A DNA stretch of 35,431 bases from the NCBI GenBank assembly GCA_021203405.1, contig JAJQBG010000111.1, forward strand, positions 1 through 35,431, read 5' to 3'. How positions within the stretch are numbered: the stretch's first letter is position 1; every line of letters starts with the position of its first letter. Below, piece after piece: positions 33,997-35,431 of this stretch. Under the pieces are notes generated by a model. It was given only the letters and a program-made list of their open reading frames with translations. It did not search any database and was not told the DNA's origin. Made by a program: the position numbers and the translations under genes. The stretch is from Bacteroides sp. GTDB lineage: Bacteria > Bacteroidota > Bacteroidia > Bacteroidales > Bacteroidaceae.

Positions 33997-34966
33997 ATGA
34001 AACGTTTACTAAGTATATCAGTTCTTCTGCTTTTCTCTTTCTTCCTGTTAGTTACACAAGAACCCTCAACACCTGTAACAATTGCCCGTTACAAAGGAGA
34101 TAAGTTCTGTGCCATCAGTTATACCTTTGACGATGGGTTGAAAGAGCACTATACGCATGCCGCTCCCCAGCTTGAAAAGCGGGGCTTTCGCGGAACCTTC
34201 TGGATCAATGGAGCAAAGATCAATGAAGATACGGCATAATATCCTGATACGACCCGTATGAACTGGCAGGAACTCCGGGAGCTGATAGCAGCCGGACACG
34301 AGGTCTCCAACCACGGATGGTCGCACCGCAAGCTGACTGCTGTCCCGCTGGAAGATGCAATCTATGAAATAGGGAAAAATGATACGGTGATCTTTGAACA
34401 GACCGGCGTTTTTCCCAAAAACCTTCTGTTATCCCTACAATGCAAAAAATGATACGATTCTGGAATTGGCTTCCCGGGATCGGATAGTCACCCGCATAAA
34501 ACAGTTTTCCTTAGGCAGTAAAGCATCCCCCGAAAACCTGAAGCAGCGGATGGTAAAATTGCTGGAAACCAGAGGATGGGATGTTGCCATGATCCATGGC
34601 ATCCATTACGGATACGATGCCTTTCCCGACCCGACGCTCTTCTGGGATCACCTGGATCGGGTAAAAGCGCTGGAAGATCAGGTATGGGTAGGTACTTTCG
34701 AAGAAGTAGTTGCTTATATAGCCGAAAGAGAGGCTACTACCCTGGGGATCATATCCGGGGGAAAAGGAAAACTGCTGGTAAAACCTACCTGCTCTTTTAA
34801 CAGCGAACTTTTCAAAGAACCCCTCACAGCTATACTTCACCGGTCTGGTATAAAGGAACTATCGGTCATCCAGGATCACAAAGAGCTGAATTGCATTCTG
34901 CTGGCTGATAAAGCACTTTTTAATTTTGATCCGCAGGGAGGAACGATTGAAATAAAATTCAGGTAA
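33997..34966 (+). pseudogene. Polysaccharide deacetylase (NodB/CE4-like), in-frame TAA at 34237-34239 and +1 A in 34417-34421
   Basis: FCAISYTFDDGLKEHYTHAAPQLEKRGFRGTFWINGAKINEDTA[TAA]YPDTTRMNWQELRELIAAGHEVSNHGWSHRKLT..VFPK|TFCYPYNAKNDTILELASRD. Confidence 0.8.
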
Positions 34967-35043
34967 CAAATCTTACTTATTGCTTTTATATGCCCTGTTA
35001 TCGCCAGTTTAGCTTTGTTCACCGTTGGTTCTTAATTCTGTTG

Positions 35044-35172
35044 CCGCCAGTTTCCTGGTGGTTGTTGCACGACTATGGCTGCCACTTATTGTCGCCGGCT
35101 TCCCAGCCGGTGACTCTTTCTTTTGCGGCTTCCTAGCCGCTTCTTACCGTACAGGAGTTATCAAGCCGGTGA
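35044..35172. repeat. Cluster of short hairpins with pyrimidine tetraloops and a recurring AGCCGGTGA motif
   Basis: CCGCCAG-TTTC-CTGGTGG (35044-35061); TCGCCGGCT-TCCC-AGCCGGTGA (35092-35113); GCGGCT-TCCT-AGCCGC (35125-35140); AGCCGGTGA again at 35164-35172 and at 19724-19732. Confidence 0.65.
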
Positions 35173-35261
35173 CCACTGGCGCAGAGAGTTAAAAATAGAT
35201 TCAATTGATTATTTTTAATAAAATGAATCTTCTGATACTAATCGGCTAAACTGATTTTTCC

Positions 35262-35269
35262 TATCTTTG
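35262..35269 (+). promoter_or_regulatory. -7 element TATCTTTG with downstream leader hairpin GGAGAG-TAATTT-CTCTCC (35298-35315)
   Basis: Exact TAnnTTTG match; perfect 6-bp stem about 30 nt downstream; -33 element not clear. Confidence 0.35.
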
Positions 35270-35431
35270 CACCGTAATTGTTAAACTAAACTTTATCGGA
35301 GAGTAATTTCTCTCCTGTTGATATAAGACTTTTCTATGCTTGCAGGAGATCCTGAAATTCCTGAAGACTGAAAATGATCCGGAAGTGTACCGGGCCTTTG
35401 AAATGAACTGATTTACTAACCATTATTTAAT

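Noticed and set aside
9134-34966. Programmed ribosomal frameshifting as a general explanation
   Set aside because: Too many sites, both directions, variable homopolymers and no consistent slippery-site/pseudoknot layout; sequencing error is more parsimonious.

Overview
Bacteroidota-like (probably Bacteroidales) chromosomal segment. The support is TAnnTTTG-type -7 elements, a hybrid two-component regulator and SPII lipoproteins; all family names come from motif recognition, with no database search. Left part (1-8.9 kb): a partial 6-bladed-propeller lipoprotein, an S41/PDZ lipoprotein peptidase, cysK plus an O-acetylhomoserine sulfhydrylase, a broken GNAT, mnmA, a LuxR-type response regulator, and a metallophosphoesterase/glycosyltransferase pair. 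Right part (9.1-35 kb): a carbohydrate-utilisation locus aimed at an acidic, acylated, rhamnose- and uronate-containing glycan. It encodes a GH43-like protein, a large propeller + LamG-like + alpha-toroid protein (N-terminus GH145-like), a GH78 rhamnosidase, a GH28, an STN-alpha/beta-hydrolase-DUF3826 fusion, a UroD/MtaA-like methyltransferase overlapping an ExuT-like MFS transporter, an HTCS regulator, two tandem GH2 paralogues, an SGNH/SASA esterase and a NodB-type deacetylase. No SusC/SusD pair is visible. The most interesting points are: (i) the UroD/MtaA-like protein, whose H-x-C...C zinc motif is intact once one +1 G is corrected, overlapping the hexuronate-type transporter gene; this suggests a hypothetical O-methyl-uronate demethylation module; (ii) the STN-esterase-DUF3826 fusion; (iii) the multi-domain GH145-like protein; (iv) two GH2 paralogues lacking the canonical GNE acid/base Glu; (v) a 22-bp-period hairpin array upstream of the methyltransferase gene. 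A caveat applies to the whole window: about 18 single-base indels, almost all in homopolymers, and two in-frame TAA codons interrupt otherwise well-conserved proteins. This looks mostly like residual sequencing or assembly error rather than decay.
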